The notes: generated from the sequence alone by a model not told the origin. 28,312 bases of DNA from CAYMPW01 sp964392725 (GCA_964392725.1 CAYMPW010000018.1:1-28312); one strand, 5' to 3'. Positions 15,786-23,613 are shown, counted from the stretch's first letter. A program made the numbers and translations.

Positions 15786-16694
15786 TTGAAAATAACCCGT
15801 CTTGAATATACAGAACGTTTTCTTGGTGCTGTGGATTTTGTAATGTCCGGACGCAAAGGTGCAATCTGTGAAGATCGTTGGCTTGTAAACAACTATGATT
15901 CTTCTTTTTGCACAGTAGTTGAAAAATATCTGAAATGCACCGTGGAAAGAGTCCGCGTTGAAACCGTGATGCTTCTTACCGAAGTTAAGGAACGCAGCGT
16001 CATGGAAGAGATAAGAAAAATGAGGATATACGACAAAGAAGCTGTAAGTATGGCTTGTTTGGGATATGTCAACACATTGGAAGATAGGGATCGTTTGATT
16101 CCGGATCTCTTTGATATTATGGAACATAAACGCGGACAGGAATTCACAAAAGCTGCTATGAAAATGCGTTCCTCAGGACGCAGTGAAGACATACCACGCC
16201 TAAGACGCATCTATGGACAAGTTGACGGAGATATGCGCGCAGATGTCAAACTAGCGCTGTCATCTATCGTGGATAGAGACGAGAAATTGAAATCCAAGAA
16301 AAATCTTATTCTTTCAGTTCCTGTCTATCCGAACGAAGATGCGTTTGAACGTTTCTTGGATAAAAGCATAGATTATTTGGATGTTAGATATAGAGACAAT
16401 ATTTTGACCAAACAGAGTATTTCCAAAGAATCGTTCAATAATATTGCTCGGGCACTCACTGTTATGCGCATCCGTTTATACAACGAAGCCGAGAATCTTT
16501 CATTGTATGGTCCAGATAAAGAAGATAGATATGATGAACTTATTGATCTTCTTTCATGGGCAAATTCAGACCTCAGAAAAAAGACGGTAAGGGCTGGCGA
16601 CACGGGGAAAGAACACAGGTGCCCCCGGTGCGGAGAATCCATGGTTTCTTACAAAGGATTGTGGAGTTGCCCAGAATGTGGGCATACTAGCTGA
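15786..16694 (+). CDS. Helical-repeat protein with C-terminal zinc ribbon
   Basis: Protein of about 302 residues. The first 170 residues look like HEAT-type helical repeats (VETVMLLTEVKERSVMEEIRKM, AVSMACLGYVNTLEDRD, AAMKMRSSGRSEDIPRLRRI). A further helical region follows. The C-terminus is a zinc ribbon: CPRCGESM about 20 residues from the end, paired with CPECGHTS. Such repeats usually scaffold protein partners. I do not recognise a specific family. Start is uncertain: TTG 15786 has GTGAT four bases upstream, the same arrangement as the BchI-like and cupin genes; GTG 15777 lacks a site. No terminator hairpin is obvious, only a T run. Confidence 0.65.
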   Translation: MKITRLEYTERFLGAVDFVMSGRKGAICEDRWLVNNYDSSFCTVVEKYLKCTVERVRVETVMLLTEVKERSVMEEIRKMRIYDKEAVSMACLGYVNTLEDRDRLIPDLFDIMEHKRGQEFTKAAMKMRSSGRSEDIPRLRRIYGQVDGDMRADVKLALSSIVDRDEKLKSKKNLILSVPVYPNEDAFERFLDKSIDYLDVRYRDNILTKQSISKESFNNIARALTVMRIRLYNEAENLSLYGPDKEDRYDELIDLLSWANSDLRKKTVRAGDTGKEHRCPRCGESMVSYKGLWSCPECGHTS

Positions 16695-16774
16695 TTTTTT
16701 TCGATATTTTTTATAAAAACAGAGAGAGGTATTATAAACCCCACACCCATAGAGGGATGTAGGCATTCGTAGTA

Positions 16775-16808
16775 TTGGATTCAATTCCCGTTAGGTATTA
16801 TTATAATA
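16775..16808 (+). promoter_or_regulatory. Promoter of the CxxC small-protein gene
   Basis: TTGGATTC (16775-16782) lies about 14 bases upstream of a TATA-like TATTATTATAATA (16796-16808). The same octamer precedes the Rh-channel TATA box and, on the minus strand, the PAS-gene TATA box. Start of transcription would be near 16828. Confidence 0.45.
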
Positions 16809-16854
16809 GGAAAGAAAGTCGGTATTGGGAATACTAAAAAATAGAGGAATAAAA

Positions 16855-17043
16855 ATGGCCTACGGAAATAGAAATTTCGGCGGAAACAGGGATGCCCCCA
16901 AGGAAATGTTCACCGCAACATGCTCTGATTGCGGAAACGAGTGCGAAGTCCCCTTCAAACCTACACAGGGAAGACCCGTGTACTGCAGGGACTGCTTCAA
17001 GAAGCACGCACCCCCAAGAGACGAATCTAGAAGAAGATACTAA
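16855..17043 (+). CDS. Small CxxC-CxxC zinc-binding protein
   Basis: Protein of 62 residues with a glycine/asparagine/arginine-rich N-terminus, then one zinc-binding module: CSDCGNECEVPFKPTQGRPV followed by YCRDCF. This is the widespread methanogen 'CxxC-x(17-20)-CxxC' small protein. The N- and C-termini are basic, so RNA or DNA binding is possible but unproven. Start chosen at MAYGNRN because GAGG (16844-16847) lies seven bases upstream; the ten extra residues of the longer frame have no support. Confidence 0.85.
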   Translation: MAYGNRNFGGNRDAPKEMFTATCSDCGNECEVPFKPTQGRPVYCRDCFKKHAPPRDESRRRY

Positions 17044-17059
17044 ATCTGAAATAAGATTT
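17042..17059 (+). terminator. Weak hairpin after the CxxC gene
   Basis: AAATCT/AGATTT stem with a 6-base loop at the stop codon, followed 12-20 bases later by T-rich DNA. Weak and A+T-rich. Confidence 0.3.
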
Positions 17060-17114
17060 AATCCTTCAAACTTTTTACTTTAATTTCCTTATCTTCTCAA
17101 AAAATTATATTGAT

Positions 17115-17309
17115 TCAACGTTTATTGAATTCATAAAACATGAATGTTTTCAAAATCGACATTGAAATTACCATTATTGAAACTCCAATGATAAGAACAA
17201 CAATTCCTAAAGTCCGTTGATGCATAAGCACAAACCCCAATCCGAAGAATGCGAGCATTGCGCCTATGAAGAACGAACTTCTGAGAATACGCTTAAGTTT
17301 TAGATCCAC
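17115..17309 (-). CDS. Small two-TM membrane protein
   Basis: Protein of about 64 residues: basic start (DLKLKRILR), then two hydrophobic segments, SSFFIGAMLAFFGLGFVLM and LGIVVLIIGVSIMVISMSIL, and a short basic end. No family recognised. The open frame extends to 17402 but would then overlap the PAS gene by 80 bases. I place the start at a GTG 13 bases after the PAS stop; the TTG four codons earlier is also possible. Likely co-transcribed with the PAS protein. Confidence 0.5.
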   Translation of the reverse strand: MDLKLKRILRSSFFIGAMLAFFGLGFVLMHQRTLGIVVLIIGVSIMVISMSILKTFMFYEFNKR

Positions 17310-17322
17310 GGTATCCAACCAC

Positions 17323-17682
17323 TTATTTTTTAACAGGACGGAGATGTTGAACAACCAACGCAATTTCGCCGTCTTTGTATAAAGGAACCGAAGAACAATC
17401 ATACTCTGTATCTAAACCAGGGAAAGATTTGTGTGGCTTATTAATTGCCAAAATCCCAGGTGTTAATGCGACTGAACAATCTTCACAGCAGGATGATCTT
17501 CCAAATAATTTGTAACATTTCTTTCCAGATACCTCGGCAAGCGTCTTTTTGAGAACTTTGAGTCCTGCTCTGTTAATCCATACGATAGTATGATGTGAAT
17601 CATGAATCATAATAATATCATCTATTTCATCCATGATTATATTCAACAACGATTCCGTACACAATTTATCATCCAATTCCAT
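17323..17682 (-). CDS. Single PAS-domain protein with cysteine cluster
   Basis: Protein of 119 residues consisting of one PAS domain: DEIDDIIMIHDSHHTIVWINRAGLKVL at the start, then the cysteine-rich segment KCYKLFGRSSCCEDC (about residues 55-69), and a final strand EIALVVQHLRP. PAS domains with C...C-C-x-x-C are common in methanogens and may bind a metal or sense redox state; this is inference. There is no kinase or output domain, so it would act on a partner. Its ATG is preceded by a promoter within the divergent region shared with the reductase gene. Confidence 0.75.
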   Translation of the reverse strand: MELDDKLCTESLLNIIMDEIDDIIMIHDSHHTIVWINRAGLKVLKKTLAEVSGKKCYKLFGRSSCCEDCSVALTPGILAINKPHKSFPGLDTEYDCSSVPLYKDGEIALVVQHLRPVKK

Positions 17683-17714
17683 TAGCCTGCCTCATGCCAT
17701 ATACCGTTTAGTTA

Positions 17715-17760
17715 GTATAAAAAATCCTCCTTTTTTAACAAAATAATAATAAGAATCCAA
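17715..17760 (-). promoter_or_regulatory. Promoter of the PAS gene
   Basis: On the minus strand, TTTTTTATAC (17716-17725) is a TATA candidate about 35 bases before the ATG. ATTTGGATTC ends at 17753, about 30 bases further upstream, carrying the recurrent TTGGATTC octamer. Confidence 0.4.
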
Positions 17761-17861
17761 ATGTCTATTTTTGAACAAGGCCAAACATTTTTAGATTTTA
17801 AACTACTTTTTTCGTAAAAATACTGCGAATAACTTGAAAGTTCTAACGAATATCGTATTAA

Positions 17862-17910
17862 CTTTTTTAAAAATATGGAGAGTATTTTATATTGTCATGG
17901 AATAGCGGAG
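17862..17910 (+). promoter_or_regulatory. Promoter and RBS of the reductase gene
   Basis: Two TATA candidates: TTTTTTAAAAATATG (about 17862-17876) and TATTTTATATT (17883-17893). GGAG lies four bases before the ATG, which favours the first, since the second would give a leaderless message. Confidence 0.4.
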
Positions 17911-17914
17911 AAGA

Positions 17915-18850
17915 ATGAGCTACGACGTTATCATTATTGGAGCTGGACCCGGCGGACTTACTGCAGGAATATACGCCAGATCTAAAATGATGGATACTTT
18001 GATTCTGGATGCGGGACTTGTAGGTGGACAATTAGTAAGTTTGTACCCCGAAAAAGGAATTCATAACTATCCAGGTTATGAAAGAATCCAGGCCCGTAAA
18101 TTATCAGATAAGTTGTATGCACAGGCCGAATCTCTGGGCTGCATCGTTCAGGAAAAGGAAAAAGTCATAGATATTCTCGATGGTGAAGAAGAACTTATCG
18201 TCACCACTACCAAATCAACATACCACACAAAATCTGTTATTGTTGCAATCGGAATGGGAATGTTTAAACCACGTCGTATGGGTTGCGAAGGTGAATTAGA
18301 ACTTGAAGGAAAAGGTGTCGCATACATTATGCCCAGCAAAGAAGATTTGGTTGGCAAAAAAGTAATTGTATTCGGCGGAGGAAACAGTGCAATTGAAATG
18401 GCACTTATTGCAGATTCGGTTACCGATGTTTCACTTGTTCACCGCAGAGATGAATTCCGTGCAGACGAAGCAAACGTTGCAGACCTCAGGGAAAGCACAA
18501 TAAACTGCATTATGAAAACCGATGTGGTTTCATTTAATGGAACTGATAGTTTAAAATCCATAACTTTGAAAAACGGAGATACGACAACAGAAGTCGAAGC
18601 GGATTTGGCAGTCGTCAATATCGGAATTACATCCGATTTGGATGATGTTTCTCAGTGGGGATTGGAACTTACCGAAAATGGTCTTGTCAAGGTCGGTTTT
18701 GATATGAAAACATCTCGCCCCGGAATATATGCTTGCGGAGACGTAGTCGATTACGAAGGAAAATACAAACAGATCGTAACCGCATGCGGTGAAGCAGGAA
18801 CTGCTGCCGTAGCAGCATATAAATTTGTAAAAAAGCCCTACTGGGCTTGA
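17915..18850 (+). CDS. TrxR-like ferredoxin/flavodoxin-NADP reductase
   Basis: FAD- and NAD(P)-binding protein of 311 residues with the thioredoxin-reductase fold. FAD motif IIIGAGPGGLTAGIYA (about 6-21), nucleotide motif VIVFGGGNSAIEMA (about 150-163), HRRDEFRA indicating NADPH preference, and GIYACGDVVDYEGKYKQ near the C-terminus. The redox CxxC of thioredoxin reductase is absent: the equivalent segment reads GVAYIMPSKED. This matches the YumC-type ferredoxin-NADP reductases rather than TrxR. A two-cluster ferredoxin gene converges from five bases downstream, which supports an electron-transfer pair. Confidence 0.85.
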   Translation: MSYDVIIIGAGPGGLTAGIYARSKMMDTLILDAGLVGGQLVSLYPEKGIHNYPGYERIQARKLSDKLYAQAESLGCIVQEKEKVIDILDGEEELIVTTTKSTYHTKSVIVAIGMGMFKPRRMGCEGELELEGKGVAYIMPSKEDLVGKKVIVFGGGNSAIEMALIADSVTDVSLVHRRDEFRADEANVADLRESTINCIMKTDVVSFNGTDSLKSITLKNGDTTTEVEADLAVVNIGITSDLDDVSQWGLELTENGLVKVGFDMKTSRPGIYACGDVVDYEGKYKQIVTACGEAGTAAVAAYKFVKKPYWA

Positions 18851-18855
18851 ATTGT

Positions 18856-19020
18856 TTAATTGATTGCGCTACGAGGACACTCGTCTATGCAAGCGTCGCA
18901 TTCAACACAAATGTCTTGATTGATTTTTGCTTTATTATCTACAAAATCGATTGCATCCACAGGACAAATATCAACACATGAACTGCATGCAACGCATAGA
19001 CTTGAATTAACTTCGGGCAT
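18856..19020 (-). CDS. 2x[4Fe-4S] ferredoxin
   Basis: Small ferredoxin of 54 residues. Two classic cluster motifs are present: CVACSSCVDICP (about 9-20) and CVECDACIDECP (about 38-49). All eight cysteines and both prolines are present, so it should carry two low-potential [4Fe-4S] clusters. The frame starts at ATG 19020 and ends at TAA, five bases from the convergent reductase stop. In a methanogen it would carry electrons for hydrogenases, reductases or the neighbouring flavoprotein. Confidence 0.93.
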   Translation of the reverse strand: MPEVNSSLCVACSSCVDICPVDAIDFVDNKAKINQDICVECDACIDECPRSAIN

Positions 19021-19051
19021 GATTGTATCAAAATTTCATAGGTTGAAATCC

Positions 19052-19063
19052 TATTTTATATTT
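19052..19063 (-). promoter_or_regulatory. TATA box of the ferredoxin gene
   Basis: AAATATAAAATA on the minus strand, about 35 bases before the ATG. Confidence 0.45.
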
Positions 19064-19099
19064 GGGGATAGCAGTATGATAAAATGCACATTACTTTGC

Positions 19100-19120
19100 C
19101 ACATTCTAAAATAAAATGTG
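19100..19120. other. Intergenic hairpin
   Basis: CACATT/AATGTG stem with a 9-base loop, extendable by two pairs across a bulged T. It lies between the divergent ferredoxin and Usp promoters. Role unknown; it may be chance. Confidence 0.2.
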
Positions 19121-19178
19121 TGGTTGATGTCAAAACAAGTATTGTTTACAGACAGATGTTTAATTTTTAAAAAAGTTG

Positions 19179-19264
19179 ATTTATAAACTGCTTCCGACAT
19201 ATTATAATCTCATACGTATTAACGAACAAACATAATTTGGTCTAGCCAAATAAAATAACAGGAG
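19179..19264 (+). promoter_or_regulatory. Promoter, 5' UTR dyad and RBS of the usp operon
   Basis: GATTTATAAAC (19179-19189) is a TATA candidate. A perfect dyad ATTTGG-TCTAG-CCAAAT (19235-19251) lies in the predicted leader and could be an operator or a hairpin. AGGAG (19260-19264) is the ribosome binding site, seven bases before the ATG. Confidence 0.5.
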
Positions 19265-19271
19265 AATAACG

Positions 19272-19715
19272 ATGATCTTTACAAACATACTTGTCCCCAC
19301 GGACGGGAGTGAATTTACAAAAGGAGCCATTGAGAAAGCGATAGAACTTGCTAGTTGTACAAAAAGCAAAGTTACCGCACTTTATGTTCTTGATCAGACG
19401 ATTTTTGTAAATATGCCATTGGATTCAGCCGTAGCTAATGTTTACAATCTATTAGAGGAAGAAGGAAACAACGCTGTACATTTTGTAAAAGAAATGGGCG
19501 CCAAAAAAGACGTGGACGTAGAAATCAAAGTTGTTGAAGGTTCACCTGTTAAGACAATATTGGATATGTCTGCAGATTACGATTTAATTGTTATGGGCAC
19601 ACTGGGAAGAACCGGCATGTCCAAAATATTAATGGGAAGTGTTGCAGAGAAAGTTGTTAGAAGCTCTGCGTGTCCAGTGCTTGTTGTCAAGTCGAATAAG
19701 GAGGAAAATCAGTGA
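19272..19715 (+). CDS. Universal stress protein (UspA family)
   Basis: Protein of 147 residues. Starts with ILVPTDGSEFTKGAIEKAIELA, the family N-terminus. The ATP-binding motif GTLGRTGMSKILMGSVAEKVV matches G-x2-G-x9-G-S with the last residues intact, so nucleotide binding is likely. The end, SSACPVLVVKS, is typical. First gene of an operon with a CBS protein and glyS; its stop overlaps the next start as GTGA. Confidence 0.93.
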   Translation: MIFTNILVPTDGSEFTKGAIEKAIELASCTKSKVTALYVLDQTIFVNMPLDSAVANVYNLLEEEGNNAVHFVKEMGAKKDVDVEIKVVEGSPVKTILDMSADYDLIVMGTLGRTGMSKILMGSVAEKVVRSSACPVLVVKSNKEENQ

Positions 19716-20560
19716 AATCAGTATCAGATATTATGACACCCGTTCCCATCGTTGTGGAAGTACCGGGCAGTCGTAACGACGCAATCAATACAATGGTAAG
19801 GAATGGCCTTACAGGATTACCCGTTGTCCGTTCTTCAGACGGAAAACTCATGGGTATCGTTTCCAGAAGAGATATTTTCAGAAACTTCGAAGAGGATCAA
19901 CTTTCTCTTATTATGAAGAAAGATACGATTGTTATCACACCTGAAAAATCAATCAAAGAAGCTGCAGAAATTTTTGCAACGAAAAGAATTCACAGACTTC
20001 CTGTCGTAGAAGATGGAAAACTTGTTGGTATCATTACACCTACAGATCTTCTTAAAGAAGTTGTTGATATGAAAACAACAGTTACCGCTGAAGATGTTAT
20101 CAGAACAACCTGCGTCACATCATATGTTGATGAACCTTTATCATACACGGTTTCGGCAATGAGAGTTAGTGACGTTCCCGCAACACCGGTTCTTGATGAA
20201 TACGGAAAACTTGTTGGAATTCTTACAGATCGTGACTTGTTCTCAGATCAGATTAAAGATCCTGCTGCACTCCAGGCACTTGGTATTGAAGATTCGAACC
20301 TTGCTGGATACAGAAATGTCTTGCCTTTATTCTATCTTGCTACAGAAAAACACTTTGAAGAAGAAAGGAAGGTTCGCGAATTTATGGTCTCCAATCCTCA
20401 GACCGTATTCAAGAAAACACTTGTTTCGGAAGTAGCAAAAATCATGCTTGCACGTGACTTTGGTCAGCTGCCCGTACATGGCAGTAAAGACGAACTCATA
20501 GGTATGATTTATGATGTAGATGTCTTATGTGCCTTAACAGGTAGTTTGAATGAAAACTGA
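19712..20560 (+). CDS. Protein with four CBS domains
   Basis: Protein of 282 residues made of two CBS pairs and nothing else: about 5-55 (VSDIMTPVPIVV...), 65-120 (MKKDTIVITPEKSIKEAAEIF), 130-180 (CVTSYVDEPLSY) and 220-280 (VREFMVSNPQTV). CBS pairs usually bind AMP, ATP or related ligands. A GTG start with GGAGG upstream overlaps the usp stop by four bases, and its own 3' end overlaps glyS by 11 bases. Co-expression with a nucleotide-binding stress protein and a tRNA synthetase suggests an energy-sensing role; the target is unknown. Confidence 0.9.
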   Translation: MKSVSDIMTPVPIVVEVPGSRNDAINTMVRNGLTGLPVVRSSDGKLMGIVSRRDIFRNFEEDQLSLIMKKDTIVITPEKSIKEAAEIFATKRIHRLPVVEDGKLVGIITPTDLLKEVVDMKTTVTAEDVIRTTCVTSYVDEPLSYTVSAMRVSDVPATPVLDEYGKLVGILTDRDLFSDQIKDPAALQALGIEDSNLAGYRNVLPLFYLATEKHFEEERKVREFMVSNPQTVFKKTLVSEVAKIMLARDFGQLPVHGSKDELIGMIYDVDVLCALTGSLNEN

Positions 20561-22256
20561 CGCGAATGAATTATTGTCCCTTTGCAAACGCAGAGGTTAC
20601 ATATGGCCCTCCTTCGAATTATACGGCGGAGTAGCAGGTATGTTTGACTACGGACCTTTAGGATGCACATTGAGAAACAACATAGTGGATGTTTGGAGAG
20701 CTATCTATAAAGGACGCGAGGGATTCGTTGAGATTGATTCGGAAACAGTAAACCCCAAAGAAGTTTTCAAAGCTTCAGGTCATGTTGATGAATTCTCAGA
20801 TCTTATAACATATTGTAAAGCATGCCAATCCCCATTCAGGGCAGATCATTTGGTAAAAGACTTTTACGACAATCCCGACATCCTTTCTCCCGAAGAATTG
20901 GAAGAGGGTTTTGTAAAACACGGAATCAAATGTCCAGAATGCGGCGGAGATCTTGGAAAGGTTGAAGAATTTAATCTGATGTTCAAAACTACAATCGGAC
21001 CTGGTTCATCCCGTGTCGGATATCTTAGACCTGAAACAGCACAGGGTATTTTTGTCAACTTCCCTAATCTTTACAGATACAACAGAGAAAAACTTCCATT
21101 GGGTGTAATTCAAACTGGACGTGGATATCGTAACGAAATCGCACCACGTCAGGGTATGATTCGTATGAGAGAGTTCAACATGATGGAGGTTGAACTGTTT
21201 GTTGATCCCGAAGACAAAGACTGGGATAAATTCCCCGAAGTTGCAAATGAGAAGATAACTCTTGTACCAAATACCGGTGAAGAGATTACCGTCACAGTAA
21301 ACGAAGCTGTAGAAAAAGGAATTATCGCAAACCGTGTTCTTGCATATTTTGTATACACAACCAAACAATTGTTAATCAGACTTGGAATTGATCCAAAAAG
21401 ACTCAGATTCAGACAACACTTGGATGATGAAATGGCACACTATGCTGCAGATTGCTGGGACGCAGAAGTTCTCCTTACATACGGTTGGACTGAAATTACA
21501 GGTATTGCAGACAGAGGATGTTGGGATCTCAGCAGACACTCGGAATTCTCCGGTGCAGAACTTTCCCATTTCAAAAAATCAGATGAGGTTATTGAACAGG
21601 AATGCGAAAAAGTCCGTGCAAAACACAAAGCATTGGGACCTGCATTCAAAGGCAAAGCAAAATTGATTGCCGAAGCCATGGAAGCCAAAACACCTGCTGA
21701 TGTAAAAGATGGAAAACTCGTAATCTCCGTAGATGGTGAAGACATTGTTCTTACAGACGAATTCTTTGAGATTGCAACCGTTGTTGAGAAAATCTCCGGA
21801 AAACGCGTTGTACCTCATGTCATCGAACCTTCTCACGGATTAGACAGAATCTTCTATTCGATTTTGGAACACTCTTACGAGTACGATGAAGAAAAGGACT
21901 ACACCGTCCTTAGACTCAACCCCGAAGTTGCACCCATTAAAGTCGGTGTATTCCCCTTGATGGAAAAAGATGGACTTGATACCGTAGCCAAAGAACTCTA
22001 CGAAAAAATCCATTCCCACAAAGTGGAAGCATATTACGACGGATCGGGAACAATCGGTAAAAGATATGCCCGTATGGATGAGATTGGTACACCTTGGTGC
22101 ATCACCGTGGATTACGAATCCATAGAAGATGGTCCTAACAAAGGAACTGTTACCATAAGGGACAGGGACAGCACCGAACAGAAGAGAATCTCTTCTGCCG
22201 ATGCGGATGCCATCATCGAAAAACTTCTTTCCGGAACTCCGTTCTCAGAAATTTAA
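20550..22256 (+). CDS. glyS: Glycyl-tRNA synthetase (archaeal type)
   Basis: Class II synthetase charging tRNA-Gly; the single-chain dimeric type of archaea and eukaryotes. Start: KRRGYIWPSFELYGGVAGMFDYGPLG. Motif 2: GYRNEIAPRQGMIRMREFNMMEVE. Motif 3: EPSHGLDRIFYSIL. The C-terminal anticodon-binding domain begins near APIKVGVFPLM. Zinc-like pairs CKACQSP and CPECGG are visible. Length of 568 residues is normal. It overlaps the upstream CBS gene by 11 bases and is the last gene of the operon. Confidence 0.95.
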   Translation: MKTDANELLSLCKRRGYIWPSFELYGGVAGMFDYGPLGCTLRNNIVDVWRAIYKGREGFVEIDSETVNPKEVFKASGHVDEFSDLITYCKACQSPFRADHLVKDFYDNPDILSPEELEEGFVKHGIKCPECGGDLGKVEEFNLMFKTTIGPGSSRVGYLRPETAQGIFVNFPNLYRYNREKLPLGVIQTGRGYRNEIAPRQGMIRMREFNMMEVELFVDPEDKDWDKFPEVANEKITLVPNTGEEITVTVNEAVEKGIIANRVLAYFVYTTKQLLIRLGIDPKRLRFRQHLDDEMAHYAADCWDAEVLLTYGWTEITGIADRGCWDLSRHSEFSGAELSHFKKSDEVIEQECEKVRAKHKALGPAFKGKAKLIAEAMEAKTPADVKDGKLVISVDGEDIVLTDEFFEIATVVEKISGKRVVPHVIEPSHGLDRIFYSILEHSYEYDEEKDYTVLRLNPEVAPIKVGVFPLMEKDGLDTVAKELYEKIHSHKVEAYYDGSGTIGKRYARMDEIGTPWCITVDYESIEDGPNKGTVTIRDRDSTEQKRISSADADAIIEKLLSGTPFSEI

Positions 22257-22257
22257 A

Positions 22258-22319
22258 GTGGCCAGGGCCCCAGTATATAATAACTTCGGAAAAATCCGAA
22301 TAAACTGGGTCCCGACCAC
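22258..22319 (+). terminator. Elaborate hairpin after glyS (terminator or small structured RNA)
   Basis: Nested pairings: GTGG/CCAC (22258-22261 with 22316-22319), GGG/CCC (22265-22267 with 22311-22313), CCCAGT/ACTGGG (22269-22274 with 22304-22309), and an inner hairpin TTCGGA-AAAA-TCCGAA (22285-22300). T-rich DNA (to about 22340) follows. It begins two bases after the glyS stop, so termination is the simplest role, but it is far more complex than other terminators here. Confidence 0.6.
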
Positions 22320-22428
22320 ACTTTTCTTTTTTTCAATAAAATACACTTCGAAAAACATGAAATATTTTTCGAAATACACCATACACTTATATTAGATTCA
22401 AAGTAATATACAATACGAGGTGTAAGAT

Positions 22429-23604
22429 TTGGGAGTAAAAGACCTTGAAGATCTGAAGAAACTCTCGATGATACGGTCCCAGATAGATGACCGTTGTGTC
22501 GAGGATATATTGAACACCGAATACCCCGTTGCGAACCCTGAAGATCGCGTCGGAGACATTTTGTCCATTATGAAGGACACAGGATATCAGGAGATTCCCG
22601 TTGTGGAAGAATCTGAATTCCTCGGTATGATAAGTTATGGAACGATACTCAAAAAGAAGAGTGTCACGTTGGACACAAAAATCAGAAACTTGGTTCGTAT
22701 GATGCCTACTTTGGCAATTGATACGGAAATTACCAAGGTTGCTGAAAGCGTGATTCAATCCAACGCGAGACAAATCGCAGTCGTTAACAAAAAGAAACTT
22801 ATCGGTATTGTTTCAAGAGGAGATCTCATAGGCATAGCAGCGGGCGTGAAAGCCCTCAAGGAAATCAAGATATGGGAAATAATGACGAACCCCGTCGAAT
22901 CCCTGAATGAGAATGCACTTCTCGATGATGCATTGGAAATCATGAGAAGTTTGGCAATCAGAACCGTACCTCTTACGGACAGTGCAGGCAAACTTAGCGG
23001 TATTGTCGGTATGAAAGAAGTGGTTGCACACAACTGGAAGAATGAAGATAAATCTGCCAGAGATGGATTCCAGACTGAACGCACACAGATTACGGTTGGT
23101 TCGATATGTGCCACAGCTGTAAAAACCGTAAATTGGGATGATACAGTAGAAGATGCGGCTGCATTGATGGGTGAAACTAAAATATCCACACTTCCCGTAA
23201 TGGAAGGAGATGACTTGGTTGGTGTCATTACACAGTACGACATCATCGAATTGATTTCTTCTTGCAGAGAAAGAGAAATGATGTTCATTCAAATCAGCGG
23301 TTTAGATGACGATGACAAAGACGCTCTCGAAGCGATTGATGCATCGATTGAAGCTGAAATGTCTAAGATCACCAAGATTTACAAGCCGGAATCTTTGACG
23401 ATTCATGTTGCAAAGTATAACGATAACGGAGGAAGCGCGAAATACAGCATCAGCGCAAGACTGTTCATCAACGGAGAGGCTTTGCTTGCAAAGGAAGTAG
23501 GTTGGGATCTTGTCAAGACGGTAAACGATTTGATGAAGAAACTTTCCAGCGAAGTTGCAAACATCAAGGACACTCGTGTGGCATTCCGCAAGAGAAAGAA
23601 GTAA
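22429..23604 (+). CDS. CBS protein with HPF-like C-terminus, candidate ribosome hibernation factor
   Basis: Protein of 391 residues. Four CBS motifs fill about 20-285 (CVEDILNTEYPVANPEDRVG, KIRNLVRMMPTLAI, IWEIMTNPVESLNE, VGSICATAVKTVNW). The C-terminal 100 residues are different: SLTIHVAKYNDNGGSAKYSI...ARLFINGEALLAKEVGWDL, then DLVKTVNDLMKKLSSEV and a basic end, AFRKRKK. This resembles the beta-alpha fold of HPF/RaiA ribosome-hibernation proteins. Archaeal CBS-containing ribosome dimerisation or hibernation factors have been described, so that role is proposed, not shown. Start is TTG, with GAGGTG (22418-22423) five bases upstream. It lies between glyS and valS. Confidence 0.7.
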   Translation: MGVKDLEDLKKLSMIRSQIDDRCVEDILNTEYPVANPEDRVGDILSIMKDTGYQEIPVVEESEFLGMISYGTILKKKSVTLDTKIRNLVRMMPTLAIDTEITKVAESVIQSNARQIAVVNKKKLIGIVSRGDLIGIAAGVKALKEIKIWEIMTNPVESLNENALLDDALEIMRSLAIRTVPLTDSAGKLSGIVGMKEVVAHNWKNEDKSARDGFQTERTQITVGSICATAVKTVNWDDTVEDAAALMGETKISTLPVMEGDDLVGVITQYDIIELISSCREREMMFIQISGLDDDDKDALEAIDASIEAEMSKITKIYKPESLTIHVAKYNDNGGSAKYSISARLFINGEALLAKEVGWDLVKTVNDLMKKLSSEVANIKDTRVAFRKRKK

Positions 23605-23613
23605 AACTACAAT

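Noticed and set aside
16760..16800. tRNA-like T-loop (GGATTCAATTCCC)
   Set aside because: The flanking bases do not form a T-stem, and no acceptor or anticodon arms are present.
17310..17402. N-terminal extension of the small two-TM protein
   Set aside because: It would lie inside the PAS coding region, and the extra residues have no sequence support.
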